Assembly: GCF_002196855.1 (NCBI RefSeq)
Contig: NZ_NIPW01000039.1
Coordinates: forward strand, 1-64,000
Length of the DNA: 64,000 bases
Reading direction: 5' to 3'
Origin: Haematobacter genomosp. 1
GTDB lineage: Bacteria; Pseudomonadota; Alphaproteobacteria; Rhodobacterales; Rhodobacteraceae
The translations under genes and the position numbers were made by a program. The number at the start of each line of letters is the position of its first letter. Within the stretch, counting starts at the first letter, position 1. A model generated the notes under the pieces. The model saw nothing but the letters and a program-made list of their open reading frames with translations, had not been told where the DNA came from and did no database searches. This document shows, one piece after another, positions 26,670-35,920 of this stretch.

Positions 26670-28286
26670 ATGGCAATCACCTCTGCCAACCAGCTCGAAC
26701 TGCTGCAGACCGCCGAAGCGGTGGCGCGCGAGAAGATGATCGACCCCGGCCTCGTCATCGAGGCGATGGAGGAAAGCCTCGCCCGCGCCGCGAAGTCGCG
26801 CTACGGCGCCGAGATGGACATTCGCGTGAAGATCGACCGCAAGACCGGTCGCGCGACCTTTACCCGTGTGCGCACCGTCACACCGGACGAGGAAGTCGAG
26901 AACTATCAGGCGCAACTGACCGTCAAGCAGGCGAAGCAGTATCTCGCCGACCCGCAGATCGGCGATGAGATCGTGGACGAGGTTCCCCCGGTGGACCTTG
27001 GCCGGATCGCCGCGCAATCGGCCAAGCAGGTCATCCTGCAGAAGGTCCGCGAGGCCGAGCGTGATCGCCAGTACGAGGAATTCAAGGACCGCAAGGGCAC
27101 GATCATCAACGGTCAGGTCAAGCGCGAGGAATATGGCAACGTCATCGTGGATATCGGCCGGGGCGAAGGCATCCTGCGCCGGAACGAGAAGATCGGCCGT
27201 GAGTCCTACCGCATCGGCGACCGTATCCGCTGCTACGTGAAGGACGTGCGCCGCGAGGCCCGCGGCCCGCAAATCTTCCTGTCCCGTACCGATCCGCAGT
27301 TCATGGCCGAACTGTTCAAGATGGAAGTGCCGGAGATCTATGACGGCATCATCGAGATCAAGGCCGTCGCCCGCGATCCCGGCTCCCGCGCGAAGATCGC
27401 CGTGATCTCCTATGACAACTCCATCGACCCGGTGGGGGCGTGCGTGGGTATGCGCGGCTCCCGCGTGCAGGCGGTGGTGAACGAGCTTCAGGGTGAGAAG
27501 ATCGACATCATCCCGTGGAATCAGGATCAGGCGACGTTCCTCGTGAACGCGCTGCAACCGGCGGAAGTGTCGAAAGTCGTGATCGACGAGGACGGTGGCC
27601 GGATCGAGGTCGTGGTGCCGGACGAGCAGCTTTCGCTCGCCATCGGGCGGCGGGGGCAGAACGTGCGTCTGGCCAGCCAGCTCACCGCGCTCGATATCGA
27701 CATCATGACCGAGGCGGAGGAGAGCCAGCGCCGTCAGGCGGAGTTCGCCCAGCGGACGGGCCTCTTCATGGAGGCGCTGGACGTGGACGAGACGTTGGCG
27801 CAGCTTCTGGTCGCAGAGGGCTTCACCAACCTCGAAGAGGTGGCCTATGTCGATCTGGAGGAGCTTCTGTCCATCGACGGCTTCGACGAATCGACCGCGG
27901 AGGAGCTTCAGGCCCGTGCCCGCGATCAGCTCGAGGAAGTCAGCCGCAAGGCGCTGGAAAATGCCCGTACGCTCGGTGCCGAGGACAGCCTGATTGAATT
28001 CGAGGGCCTCACTCCCCAGATGGTGGAGACGCTGGCGAAGGATGGCGTCAAGACGCTCGAGGATTTCGCGACCTGCGCCGACTGGGAACTTGCCGGCGGC
28101 TGGACAACGGTCAATGGCGAGCGTGTGAAGGATCAGGGCCTGCTCGAGAAGTTCGACATGAGCCTCGAAGAGGCGCAGCGGCTCGTCATGACCGCGCGTG
28201 TCCTTCTGGGCTGGGTTGATCCGTCGGAGCTTGAAAAGGCCGCCGACGAGGTCGAGGAAGAAGCGGAAGAGGAGGCGGACGTCTGA
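26670..28286 (+). CDS. nusA: Transcription termination/antitermination factor NusA
   Basis: 538 residues. N-terminal RNA-polymerase-binding domain, S1 domain (about 135-200), two KH domains (about 230-350; [14 protein letters not shown] and [12 protein letters not shown]), then two C-terminal acidic helix-hairpin-helix repeats (about 365-525). It controls pausing, termination and antitermination. Known NusA operons are often autoregulated; the hairpin before rimP would suit that. Confidence 0.97.
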   Translation: MAITSANQLELLQTAEAVAREKMIDPGLVIEAMEESLARAAKSRYGAEMDIRVKIDRKTGRATFTRVRTVTPDEEVENYQAQLTVKQAKQYLADPQIGDEIVDEVPPVDLGRIAAQSAKQVILQKVREAERDRQYEEFKDRKGTIINGQVKREEYGNVIVDIGRGEGILRRNEKIGRESYRIGDRIRCYVKDVRREARGPQIFLSRTDPQFMAELFKMEVPEIYDGIIEIKAVARDPGSRAKIAVISYDNSIDPVGACVGMRGSRVQAVVNELQGEKIDIIPWNQDQATFLVNALQPAEVSKVVIDEDGGRIEVVVPDEQLSLAIGRRGQNVRLASQLTALDIDIMTEAEESQRRQAEFAQRTGLFMEALDVDETLAQLLVAEGFTNLEEVAYVDLEELLSIDGFDESTAEELQARARDQLEEVSRKALENARTLGAEDSLIEFEGLTPQMVETLAKDGVKTLEDFATCADWELAGGWTTVNGERVKDQGLLEKFDMSLEEAQRLVMTARVLLGWVDPSELEKAADEVEEEAEEEADV

Positions 28287-28328
28287 TCGGCGTCCGGGTT
28301 GCGGTTGACGCGTGGAGGTCGTGAAAAG

Positions 28329-28937
28329 GTGCGCGAAGAGCCCGAGCGGCGCTGCATCGTCACCGGAGAGGTTCAGCCCCGGCAGGGGCTGATCCGTTTC
28401 GTCGTGGGGCCGGAAGACCGGATATTCCCCGACGTTACGGGCAAGCTGCCCGGTCGCGGCATATGGGTCGCGGCCGACAGGGCGGCGGTGGACAAGGCGG
28501 CCCGCAAGGGCCTCTTTTCCCGCGCCGCCCGCCGCGCCGTCACCGTTCCCCCGGACCTCGCCGACGAGGTGGAGGGGATGGTGGCGCGGCGTGTCGTGGA
28601 TCTCGTATCGCTGGCCCGCAAGGCGGGAGAGGCGGTAGCGGGGTTCGAGAAGGTGAAAGACTGGCTCGACAAAGACCGGGCCGCCGTCCTGATACAGGCC
28701 TCCGACGGGTCTGAACGGGGCAAGACGAAGCTCCACCCGCCGGGTGGAACGAATACGTTCATTGGGTGCCTGACGGCATCGGAATTGGGTTTGGCTTTCG
28801 GGCGGGAACATGCGATACACGGCGCGCTTGCGGCTGGCGGACTCGCAACCCGTGTTGTAGAGGAAGCCGCAAAGCTCGCCGGATTGCGCGGGCAGATCGG
28901 CGGCCGGGCCGTCGGGAAGGATACGAAAGACGCATGA
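28329..28937 (+). CDS. YlxR-family RNA-binding protein fused to an L7Ae-like domain
   Basis: 202 residues. The N-terminal half is YlxR/DUF448 ([30 protein letters not shown]). The C-terminal half (from about 85) resembles the L7Ae/L30e fold: [18 protein letters not shown] then [17 protein letters not shown]. The start is GTG at 28329, after GGAGG about ten nucleotides upstream. It overlaps infB by ATGA. The position between nusA and infB is conserved; the fused form is typical of alphaproteobacteria. Confidence 0.9.
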   Translation: MREEPERRCIVTGEVQPRQGLIRFVVGPEDRIFPDVTGKLPGRGIWVAADRAAVDKAARKGLFSRAARRAVTVPPDLADEVEGMVARRVVDLVSLARKAGEAVAGFEKVKDWLDKDRAAVLIQASDGSERGKTKLHPPGGTNTFIGCLTASELGLAFGREHAIHGALAAGGLATRVVEEAAKLAGLRGQIGGRAVGKDTKDA

Positions 28938-31453
28938 GCGAAACAGACGGTAAAAAGCCCCTCGGGCTGGGTGGTGGCGGTTCGCGTCCGGGTCAGGTGA
29001 AGCAGAGCTTCAGCCACGGCCGGACGAAGAATGTCGTCGTCGAAACCAAACGCAAACGCGTGGTGGTTCCCAAGCCGGGTGCAGGTTCGGCCAAGGCCGG
29101 CGGCTCGCCGCATCTGGGCGACCCGTCCAAGCGTCCCGCCGGGATCACCGACGCGGAGATGGAGCGCCGGCTCCGTGCCGTGCAGGCCGCCAAGGCCCGC
29201 GAGGCCGATGAGGCCGAGCAGCGCCAACGCGAAGAGCGGGAGCGCGAGGAAGAGCGCCAGCGGCGCCGCGACGAGATCGAGGCCAAGGAGCGCGAGGAGC
29301 GCGCGCGGGAAGAAGCCCTCCGTCTGAAGGCCGAGGAAGAAGCACGCGCCAAGGCCGAGGCCGAGGAAAAGGCCCGCCGCGAGAAAGAGCGCGAGGCCCG
29401 CAAGCCTGCCGCTTCCGCCGCGGCCCAGCAGCCCAAGCCGGCCGAAGAGCCGCCGACCCAGCGCGGCACGTCCAAGGCGGCCCCCGGGCCCCGCAAGACC
29501 GACCGCGACCGTGAGCGCGAGAGCGACAGGACATCCCGCAACAAGGGCGGCGACGGCCGGCGTTCGGGCAAGCTTACCCTGACGGAAGCCCTGTCTGATG
29601 CGGGCGGCCGGCAGCGGTCGCTTGCCGCGATGAAGCGCAAGCAGGAAAAGGCGCGTCAGAAGACGATGGGCCGCAACACGGGCGAGAAGCAGGCGCGTGA
29701 CGTGCAGCTTCCCGAGACGATCGTGGTGCAGGAGCTTGCCAACCGCATGGCCGAACGGGCCGCGGACGTGGTTAAGGCGCTGATGAAGATGGGCATGATG
29801 GTCAGTATGAACCAGACGCTCGACGCCGATACCGCGGAACTCATCATCGAGGAATTCGGCCACAATGCGGTGCGCGTCTCCGACGCCGACGTGGAGCAGG
29901 TGATCTATACGGTCGAGGACAAGGCCGAGGATCTGGAGGCCCGCCCCCCGATCGTGACCATCATGGGCCACGTCGACCACGGCAAGACCTCGCTGCTCGA
30001 TGCTCTCCGCAAGACTTCCGTCGTCTCGGGCGAGGCGGGCGGGATCACCCAGCACATCGGCGCCTATCAGGTGCGGACGGAATCGGGTGCGCTCCTGACC
30101 TTCCTCGACACGCCCGGCCACGCGGCCTTCACCTCCATGCGGGCCCGTGGCGCGCAGGTGACGGACATCGTCGTGCTGGTGGTGGCTGCCGATGACGCGG
30201 TGATGCCGCAGACGGTGGAGGCGCTCAACCACGCCAAGGCCGCCGGTGTGCCGATGATCGTGGCGATCAACAAGATCGACAAACCCTCCGCCAACCCGAA
30301 CAAGGTCCGCACGGACCTGCTCCAGCACGAAGTTGTCGTGGAGGAGATGGGTGGCGACGTACTCGACGTCGAAGTGTCCGCCGTGACCGGCCAGGGGCTT
30401 GATACCCTGCTGGAGAACATCGCGCTTCAGGCGGAGATTCTCGACCTCAGGGCAAACCCGAATCGGTCTGCCATGGGGGCGGTGATCGAGGCCAAGCTCG
30501 ACGTGGGCCGGGGTCCGGTCGCGACGGTTCTGGTGCAGAACGGCACTTTGAAACGCGGCGATATCTTCGTTGTGGGTGAGCAGTGGGGCAAGGTCCGCGC
30601 GCTCATCAACGACAAGGGCGAGCGGGTGGACGAAGCTGGTCCGTCGGTTCCGGTCGAGGTGCTGGGTCTGAACGGCACGCCCGAGGCCGGCGACGTGCTG
30701 AACGTCGTGGAGACCGAGGCGCAGGCCCGCGAGATCGCGGATTACCGTGAGCAGGCGGCGAAGGACAAACGCGCGGCGGCAGGTGCGGCGACGACCCTTG
30801 AACAGCTTATGGCGAAGGCCAAGGCCGACAAGAACGTCGCGGAGCTGCCGGTGGTGGTGAAGTCCGACGTGCAGGGTTCTGCCGAGGCGATCACCCAGGC
30901 GCTGGAGAAGGTCGGCAACGACGAAGTCCGCGTTCGGGTGCTGCATTCGGGCGTCGGCGCGATCACCGAAAGCGACATCGGTCTGGCGGAAGCCTCCGGC
31001 GCGCCGGTCATCGGCTTCAACGTGCGGGCGAATGCCCCCGCACGGGCTTCGGCGAACCAGAAGGGTGTGGAGATCCGCTACTATTCGGTGATCTACGATC
31101 TGGTCGATGACGTGAAAGCCGCTGCCTCCGGTCTCCTCAAGGCCGAAGTGCGCGAACACTTCATCGGCTATGCCGAGATCCGGGAGGTCTTCAAGGTCTC
31201 CAACGTCGGCAAGGTCGCGGGCTGTCTCGTTACCGAAGGTGTGGCGCGGCGTTCCGCCGGTGTGCGGCTTCTGCGTGACAACGTGGTCATCCACGAAGGT
31301 ACGCTCAAGACGCTCAAGCGCTTCAAGGACGAGGTCAAGGAAGTCATTTCCGGTCAGGAATGCGGCATGGCCTTCGAGAATTACGAAGATATCCGCCCTG
31401 GCGATATCATCGAGATTTTCGAGCGCGAGGAAGTCGAGCGCACGCTCGCCTGA
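28934..31453 (+). CDS. infB: Translation initiation factor IF-2
   Basis: 839 residues; GTPase that brings formyl-Met-tRNA to the 30S subunit. A long charged N-terminal region (Lys/Arg/Glu/Ala, about 60-260) precedes the GTPase: G1 [13 protein letters not shown]3 DTPGHAAF, G4 NKIDK. Domains II-IV follow to the end. The shared N-terminal motif LTLTEALSD lies near 215. Start ATG at 28934 is coupled to ylxR. A strong terminator follows the stop by 17 nt. Confidence 0.97.
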   Translation: MSETDGKKPLGLGGGGSRPGQVKQSFSHGRTKNVVVETKRKRVVVPKPGAGSAKAGGSPHLGDPSKRPAGITDAEMERRLRAVQAAKAREADEAEQRQREEREREEERQRRRDEIEAKEREERAREEALRLKAEEEARAKAEAEEKARREKEREARKPAASAAAQQPKPAEEPPTQRGTSKAAPGPRKTDRDRERESDRTSRNKGGDGRRSGKLTLTEALSDAGGRQRSLAAMKRKQEKARQKTMGRNTGEKQARDVQLPETIVVQELANRMAERAADVVKALMKMGMMVSMNQTLDADTAELIIEEFGHNAVRVSDADVEQVIYTVEDKAEDLEARPPIVTIMGHVDHGKTSLLDALRKTSVVSGEAGGITQHIGAYQVRTESGALLTFLDTPGHAAFTSMRARGAQVTDIVVLVVAADDAVMPQTVEALNHAKAAGVPMIVAINKIDKPSANPNKVRTDLLQHEVVVEEMGGDVLDVEVSAVTGQGLDTLLENIALQAEILDLRANPNRSAMGAVIEAKLDVGRGPVATVLVQNGTLKRGDIFVVGEQWGKVRALINDKGERVDEAGPSVPVEVLGLNGTPEAGDVLNVVETEAQAREIADYREQAAKDKRAAAGAATTLEQLMAKAKADKNVAELPVVVKSDVQGSAEAITQALEKVGNDEVRVRVLHSGVGAITESDIGLAEASGAPVIGFNVRANAPARASANQKGVEIRYYSVIYDLVDDVKAAASGLLKAEVREHFIGYAEIREVFKVSNVGKVAGCLVTEGVARRSAGVRLLRDNVVIHEGTLKTLKRFKDEVKEVISGQECGMAFENYEDIRPGDIIEIFEREEVERTLA

Positions 31454-31470
31454 TCGACACTCCAGAATGC

Positions 31471-31507
31471 GAAAACGCCCGGAGCCTGCTCCGGGCGTTT
31501 TCATTTT
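31471..31507 (+). terminator. Rho-independent terminator of the nusA-infB operon
   Basis: A 14-bp perfect stem (GAAAACGCCCGGAG, 31471-31484, with CTCCGGGCGTTTTC, 31489-31502) around a CCTG loop, then ATTTTT. Confidence 0.92.
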
Positions 31508-31725
31508 TCCGCCCGACTTTTCTCGCGGTCATGCTCTTGCAGGGCTCTGCCTCAGATGCCGGGTGGCCTTGGGTGCGGGACAGATTGTCCGGCGTATGAG
31601 GTCGGAAGGGCCAGCGGAATATGCGCCGCTGCCGCGAAGAGTTTTGCCCGGATCCCATGCTCGGATCGGGCAAAAGGTCTGCAAAATGCGACTGGTGAAT
31701 TCGCGTGAGCGCCCCGACCTTGTTT

Positions 31726-31760
31726 CAAAGCAACGCAAAGCAAAGCAAAGCAAAGCAAAG
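31726..31760 (+). repeat. CAAAG pentanucleotide tandem repeat
   Basis: CAAAG-CAACG followed by five exact CAAAG units. A five-base unit can shift frame, but no gene spans it convincingly. Confidence 0.9.
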
Positions 31761-31875
31761 CTGCGAGTGAACGGAGAGGTTCAGTTACGGCCTGAGGGTC
31801 AGGATTTGCGAAAAAGCGCGGAATCCGTTCTTTTGACGAACATTATCGCTGGCGCAGGCCGCGACAAAGCCCACT

Positions 31876-32059
<184 letters not shown>

Positions 32060-32139
32060 TGCGGCCGCATCATGTTACTTCGGCGATCTCCGCGACCAGC
32101 GGGCCCGGCAGTGCACCGCGCAGCGGGGACGGGCCCGCG

Positions 32140-32487
32140 TCAGCTCCCCCGATAGGTGGAGTAGCTGTAGGGGGAGACCAGCAGGGGCACGTGGTAATGG
32201 CTGTCTTCCGCCATGCGGAAGCGGATCGGCACGATGTCGAGAAAGCGCGGCTCCGTTCCCTGCGCACGCAGGTAGGGGCCGACATGGAATTCCAGCTCGT
32301 AATCCCCGGTGACGAAGGTCTCGGTAGGCAGGATCGCCCCGTCGGTGCGTCCGTCCGCATTGGTGACCAGCCGCCGCAATTCCTGCCGCCCGCCATCCGC
32401 CAGCCGGTAGAGAACCACGGTCATCCCCGCCGCGGGCACGCCTTGCGCGGTATCCAGAACATGGGTGGTCAGATATCCCGCCGCCAT
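32140..32487 (-). CDS. uraH: 5-hydroxyisourate hydrolase (transthyretin-like)
   Basis: 115 residues; converts 5-hydroxyisourate to OHCU in uric acid breakdown. [14 protein letters not shown] at the N-terminus, the internal [19 protein letters not shown] end with the diagnostic C-terminal YRGS tetrapeptide, and the catalytic His/Arg positions expected. Strong GAGGAGG ribosome site. Divergent from puuE-uraD, and very near the hexanucleotide array at its 3' side. Confidence 0.96.
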   Translation of the reverse strand: MAAGYLTTHVLDTAQGVPAAGMTVVLYRLADGGRQELRRLVTNADGRTDGAILPTETFVTGDYELEFHVGPYLRAQGTEPRFLDIVPIRFRMAEDSHYHVPLLVSPYSYSTYRGS

Positions 32488-32628
32488 CTCTTGCCTCCTC
32501 ATCTGCATTCGGCATTTCATGCCTGCGATCGCCATGGAAAGCGACCGTCTTTCGCCCGAACAGGTGCTTTCGCGATTTTCTGATAATCCGATGCCGCGCC
32601 CCGGAGTAGAAACGACCGAGAAGAGGGA

Positions 32629-34053
32629 ATGAAAATGAACCGTTATCCGCGCAACATGCTGGGCTACGGAGCCAACCCGCCCGATCCGAAATGGCCGGGC
32701 GGCGCGAAGGTCGCCGTGCAGATCGTCCTGAACTATGAGGAGGGGGGCGAGAACTCCGTCCTGCATGGCGACGCGGCCTCCGAGGCGTTCCTGTCCGACA
32801 TCGCGGGCGCGGCGATGTGGCCGGGCCAGCGGCACTGGAACATGGAATCGATCTATGAATACGGGGCGCGGGCCGGGTTCTGGCGGCTGCACCGGCTGTT
32901 CACGGCCATGGACATTCCCGTGACGATCTATGGGGTGGCGACGGCGCTTGCCCGGAGCCCGGTGCAAGTGCGCGCCATGCAGGAGGCAGGCTGGGAGATC
33001 GCCTCCCACGGGCTGAAATGGGTCGAGCACAAGGACATGCCGGAGGATGAGGAGCGCCGCCAGATCGCCGAGGCGATCCGGCTGCATACCGAGGTGACGG
33101 GAGAGGCTCCACGCGGCTGGTACACGGGCCGGTCCTCCGCCAATACCGTGCGGCTGACGGCCGAAACGCGGCGCTTCGACTATGTCTCCGATACCTATGA
33201 CGACGATCTGCCCTATTGGCTTGATGTGGAGGGGCATGAGCAGCTCGTCATCCCCTATACGCTGGAGGCGAACGACATGCGCTTCGCCACCGCGCCCGGC
33301 TATATCACCGGGGAGCAGTTCTACACCTATCTGAAGGACACGTTCGACACGCTCTATGAGGAGGGGGTTGAGGGTGCGCCCAAGATGTTCTCCGTCGGGC
33401 TGCACTGCCGTCTGATCGGGCGTCCGGGCAAGCTCGCCGGGCTGAAGAAGTTCCTGCAATATGCGCGGCAGAAGGAGGGGGTCTGGTTCGCCCGCCGCGT
33501 GGATATCGCGGAACACTGGCACCGCACCCATCCCGCGCCGACCCGCCGCGACCGCCCGACGCTTTTGCCGCAGGACGCTTTCGTGGCCCGGTTCGGCAGC
33601 GTCTATGAGCATTCTCCCTGGATCGCCCAACGCGCCTGGGAGCTTGAACTCGGGCCGGAGCATGATTGTGCGATCGGGATGCATTCCGCGCTGACCCGCA
33701 TCTTCCGCAGGGCGACGGAGGCGGAGCGTCTGGGAGTGTTGCGCGCTCACCCCGATCTGGCGGGCAAGCTGGCAGCCGCCAGGCGGCTGACGGCCGAATC
33801 GACGGCGGAGCAAGCCTCCGCCGGGCTCGACGCGCTGACCGACGAGGAGCGGGAGCGCTTCACCCGGCTCAACACCGCCTATGTGGAGAAGCACGCCTTC
33901 CCCTTCATCATCGCGGTGCGCGACCACACGAAAGACCAGATCCTCGCCGCCTTCGAGGCGCGGATCGAGAATCACACCCCGACCGAGATCGAGACCGCCT
34001 GCCGGCAGGTGGAGCGGATCGCCGAACTCCGATTGAAGGACATGCTGCCGTGA
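32629..34053 (+). CDS. puuE: Fused allantoinase PuuE - OHCU decarboxylase UraD
   Basis: 474 residues joining two consecutive ureide-pathway enzymes. Residues 1-300 are a NodB-like polysaccharide-deacetylase fold of the metal-independent allantoinase PuuE ([31 protein letters not shown]). Residues about 305-474 are OHCU decarboxylase (HPDLAGK with His near 374, then [17 protein letters not shown]). UraD makes S-allantoin, PuuE opens it to allantoate. It overlaps the aminohydrolase gene by GTGA. Confidence 0.95.
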   Translation: MKMNRYPRNMLGYGANPPDPKWPGGAKVAVQIVLNYEEGGENSVLHGDAASEAFLSDIAGAAMWPGQRHWNMESIYEYGARAGFWRLHRLFTAMDIPVTIYGVATALARSPVQVRAMQEAGWEIASHGLKWVEHKDMPEDEERRQIAEAIRLHTEVTGEAPRGWYTGRSSANTVRLTAETRRFDYVSDTYDDDLPYWLDVEGHEQLVIPYTLEANDMRFATAPGYITGEQFYTYLKDTFDTLYEEGVEGAPKMFSVGLHCRLIGRPGKLAGLKKFLQYARQKEGVWFARRVDIAEHWHRTHPAPTRRDRPTLLPQDAFVARFGSVYEHSPWIAQRAWELELGPEHDCAIGMHSALTRIFRRATEAERLGVLRAHPDLAGKLAAARRLTAESTAEQASAGLDALTDEERERFTRLNTAYVEKHAFPFIIAVRDHTKDQILAAFEARIENHTPTEIETACRQVERIAELRLKDMLP

Positions 34054-34871
34054 GTGGATATTACGCCGGGATGGGCGGGCTGCCCCCGCAGGACAGGCTG
34101 ATGACGGGGCGGGCCATCTTCACCGAGGCCTATTGTTTCATCCCCAAGGGGGTAATGAGCGATATCGTGACCAGCCTCTTTCCCGGCTGGGACAAGACGC
34201 GCGGCTGGATGATCGCGCGGCCCATGAGCGGGTTCTCGGAGACCTTCTCGCAATACATCATGGAAGTGAGGCCGGGCGGCGGCTCCGACGCGCCGGAGCC
34301 GGACGCGGGTGCGGAAGGGGTGATCTTCATCGTGGAGGGGGAACTCGCGCTCACCTACGGCGGGATGACCCATGCGATGTCGGCGGGCGGCTATGCCTAT
34401 CTGCCGCCGGGGCTGAAGTGGACGTTGCGCAATCCGGGGCACGGGCCCGCGCGCTTCCACTGGGTGCGAAAGCTCTACGAAACGGCCCCCGGCGTGGACA
34501 GTCCCGAAGCCTTCGTGACCAACGAGCGGGAAATCGAGGTCAACTGGATGCCCGACACGGGCGAACGCTGGGGCACCACGCGGTTCGTGCCGCCCTCCGA
34601 CATCCGTCACGACATGCATGTGAACATCGTGACACTGCGCCCCGGCGCGCGGATCCCGTTCGAGGAGACGCATGTCATGGAGCACGGCCTCTACGTGCTG
34701 GAAGGGCAGGCGGTTTACAAGCTGAACACCGACTGGGTGGAGGTGGAGCCGGGGGACTTCATGTGGCTCCGCGCCTTCTGCCCGCAGGCCTGTTATGCGG
34801 CGGGCGACCGTCCGTTCCGCTATCTGCTCTACAAGGACGTGAACCGCCACGCGCGCCTTCGCCGGTTCTAA
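34050..34871 (+). CDS. allE: (S)-ureidoglycine aminohydrolase
   Basis: 273 residues, a bicupin that releases ammonia from S-ureidoglycine to give ureidoglycolate, a step after allantoate hydrolysis. Two cupin halves are visible: [15 protein letters not shown] with YAYLPPG, and [19 protein letters not shown] with metal-ligand His/Glu residues. Start GTG at 34050 overlaps the puuE stop. The allantoate amidohydrolase and urate oxidase are not in this window. Confidence 0.93.
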   Translation: MSGYYAGMGGLPPQDRLMTGRAIFTEAYCFIPKGVMSDIVTSLFPGWDKTRGWMIARPMSGFSETFSQYIMEVRPGGGSDAPEPDAGAEGVIFIVEGELALTYGGMTHAMSAGGYAYLPPGLKWTLRNPGHGPARFHWVRKLYETAPGVDSPEAFVTNEREIEVNWMPDTGERWGTTRFVPPSDIRHDMHVNIVTLRPGARIPFEETHVMEHGLYVLEGQAVYKLNTDWVEVEPGDFMWLRAFCPQACYAAGDRPFRYLLYKDVNRHARLRRF

Positions 34872-34934
34872 AGGGGTCTGTTCACCGCGGCCCGCCCTGC
34901 CTATCGTCGGCGGGAGAGAGATAACCGGGGTCGG

Positions 34935-35720
34935 ATGATGGGCACACGACCGTTGCGAAACCGCCACCTTCGCCATCCGGTGGAGGCGGCACGCGCTCTG
35001 GTAAGCCACCGGCGTTCGCGGGGGGCGGATCTGGCGCTCGCCACCTTTCTGGCCGGCATCGCGGGATGCGCCAATGCGGGCGGGTTCTTTGCCGTCGGGC
35101 AATATACCTCGCATATGACGGGTTACCTGTCGCAGGTCGCCGATGGCCTGGTGCTGATGAACCTCAGGATGCTCGGCATAAGCCTCGGGGCCATCCTCTG
35201 CTTCATGCTGGGCGCGGCGACGAGTGCCGTGCTCATCAACTGGGCGCGGGAGCGGCACCGCCAGCGGCGGCGGCAATATGCCCTGCCGCTGACGGTAGAG
35301 GGTGTCCTCCTTCTGCTTTTCGCCACCTTCGGCAGCGGCGCCGCGCGGGAAGCGGGGGAGCCGGGTCTTCTGGCGGCGATGCTGATGCTCTGCTTTGTCA
35401 TGGGCCTGCAGAACGCGACGATCACCAAGATCTCCGGCGCCCGCATCCGCACCACCCATGCGACGGGGATGATCACCGATGTGGGGATCGAGGCGGGCCG
35501 CGCCGCCTATCGCCTGATCGCGCCCGGGAGCGGCGTCCGGGTGAACGGGGTGAACCTGCGGATGCTGCTGCGGATTCTCGGCGCGTTTCTGGCGGGCGGA
35601 ATCGCGGGCGCGGTAGGGTTCGGCAGGTTCGGATTCGTTTTCGCAATGCCGCTCGGGCTGTTGCTGCTGGCCATCTCGCTGCCGATGTTTTTCGCAGGCC
35701 GCCGGATCGCCCGCGTCTGA
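34935..35720 (+). CDS. DUF1275 (YoaK) family membrane protein
   Basis: 261 residues, six or so membrane segments. Family motifs: AGCANAGGFFAVGQYTSHMTGYLS near the N-terminus and MGLQNATITKISGARIRTTHATGMITDVG in the middle. The basic N-terminal 35 residues are cytoplasmic. It follows allE by 63 nt. A role in uptake or export of a purine or ureide is possible from position only; the family function is unproven. Confidence 0.87.
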   Translation: MMGTRPLRNRHLRHPVEAARALVSHRRSRGADLALATFLAGIAGCANAGGFFAVGQYTSHMTGYLSQVADGLVLMNLRMLGISLGAILCFMLGAATSAVLINWARERHRQRRRQYALPLTVEGVLLLLFATFGSGAAREAGEPGLLAAMLMLCFVMGLQNATITKISGARIRTTHATGMITDVGIEAGRAAYRLIAPGSGVRVNGVNLRMLLRILGAFLAGGIAGAVGFGRFGFVFAMPLGLLLLAISLPMFFAGRRIARV

Positions 35721-35920
35721 CTGTCGCAACAGGCTGGAAATCTGTAATTTAGCCGCAAATTTGGGCGTGACGTGTTTGCGGGCCGCGCCAAGTTTCCGTA
35801 TGGATGGCTCAACATCCAGCCAACATGACGCCGACGTGGACATTTTACCGCGAAGGCGAAGCAGACCCTCTATACGGTCGGTCCCGGCCGGGATGACGTG
35901 ATTGAAAAGGAGAGACCAAA
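35721..35920 (+). other. Structured leader upstream of the mrp antiporter operon
   Basis: Contains CCGCAAA/TTTGCGG (35753-35781), TGGATG-GCTCAA-CATCCA (35801-35818) and the palindrome TCCCGGCCGGGA (35882-35893). A nine-codon frame starting GTG at 35898 ends with TAG at 35922-35924, overlapping the proposed mrpA start. No known riboswitch was recognised. Confidence 0.45.

Noticed and set aside
28373-31504. A 1043-residue frame antisense to ylxR/infB
   Set aside because: Composition and position are those of a mirror frame of IF-2; no domain or ribosome site.
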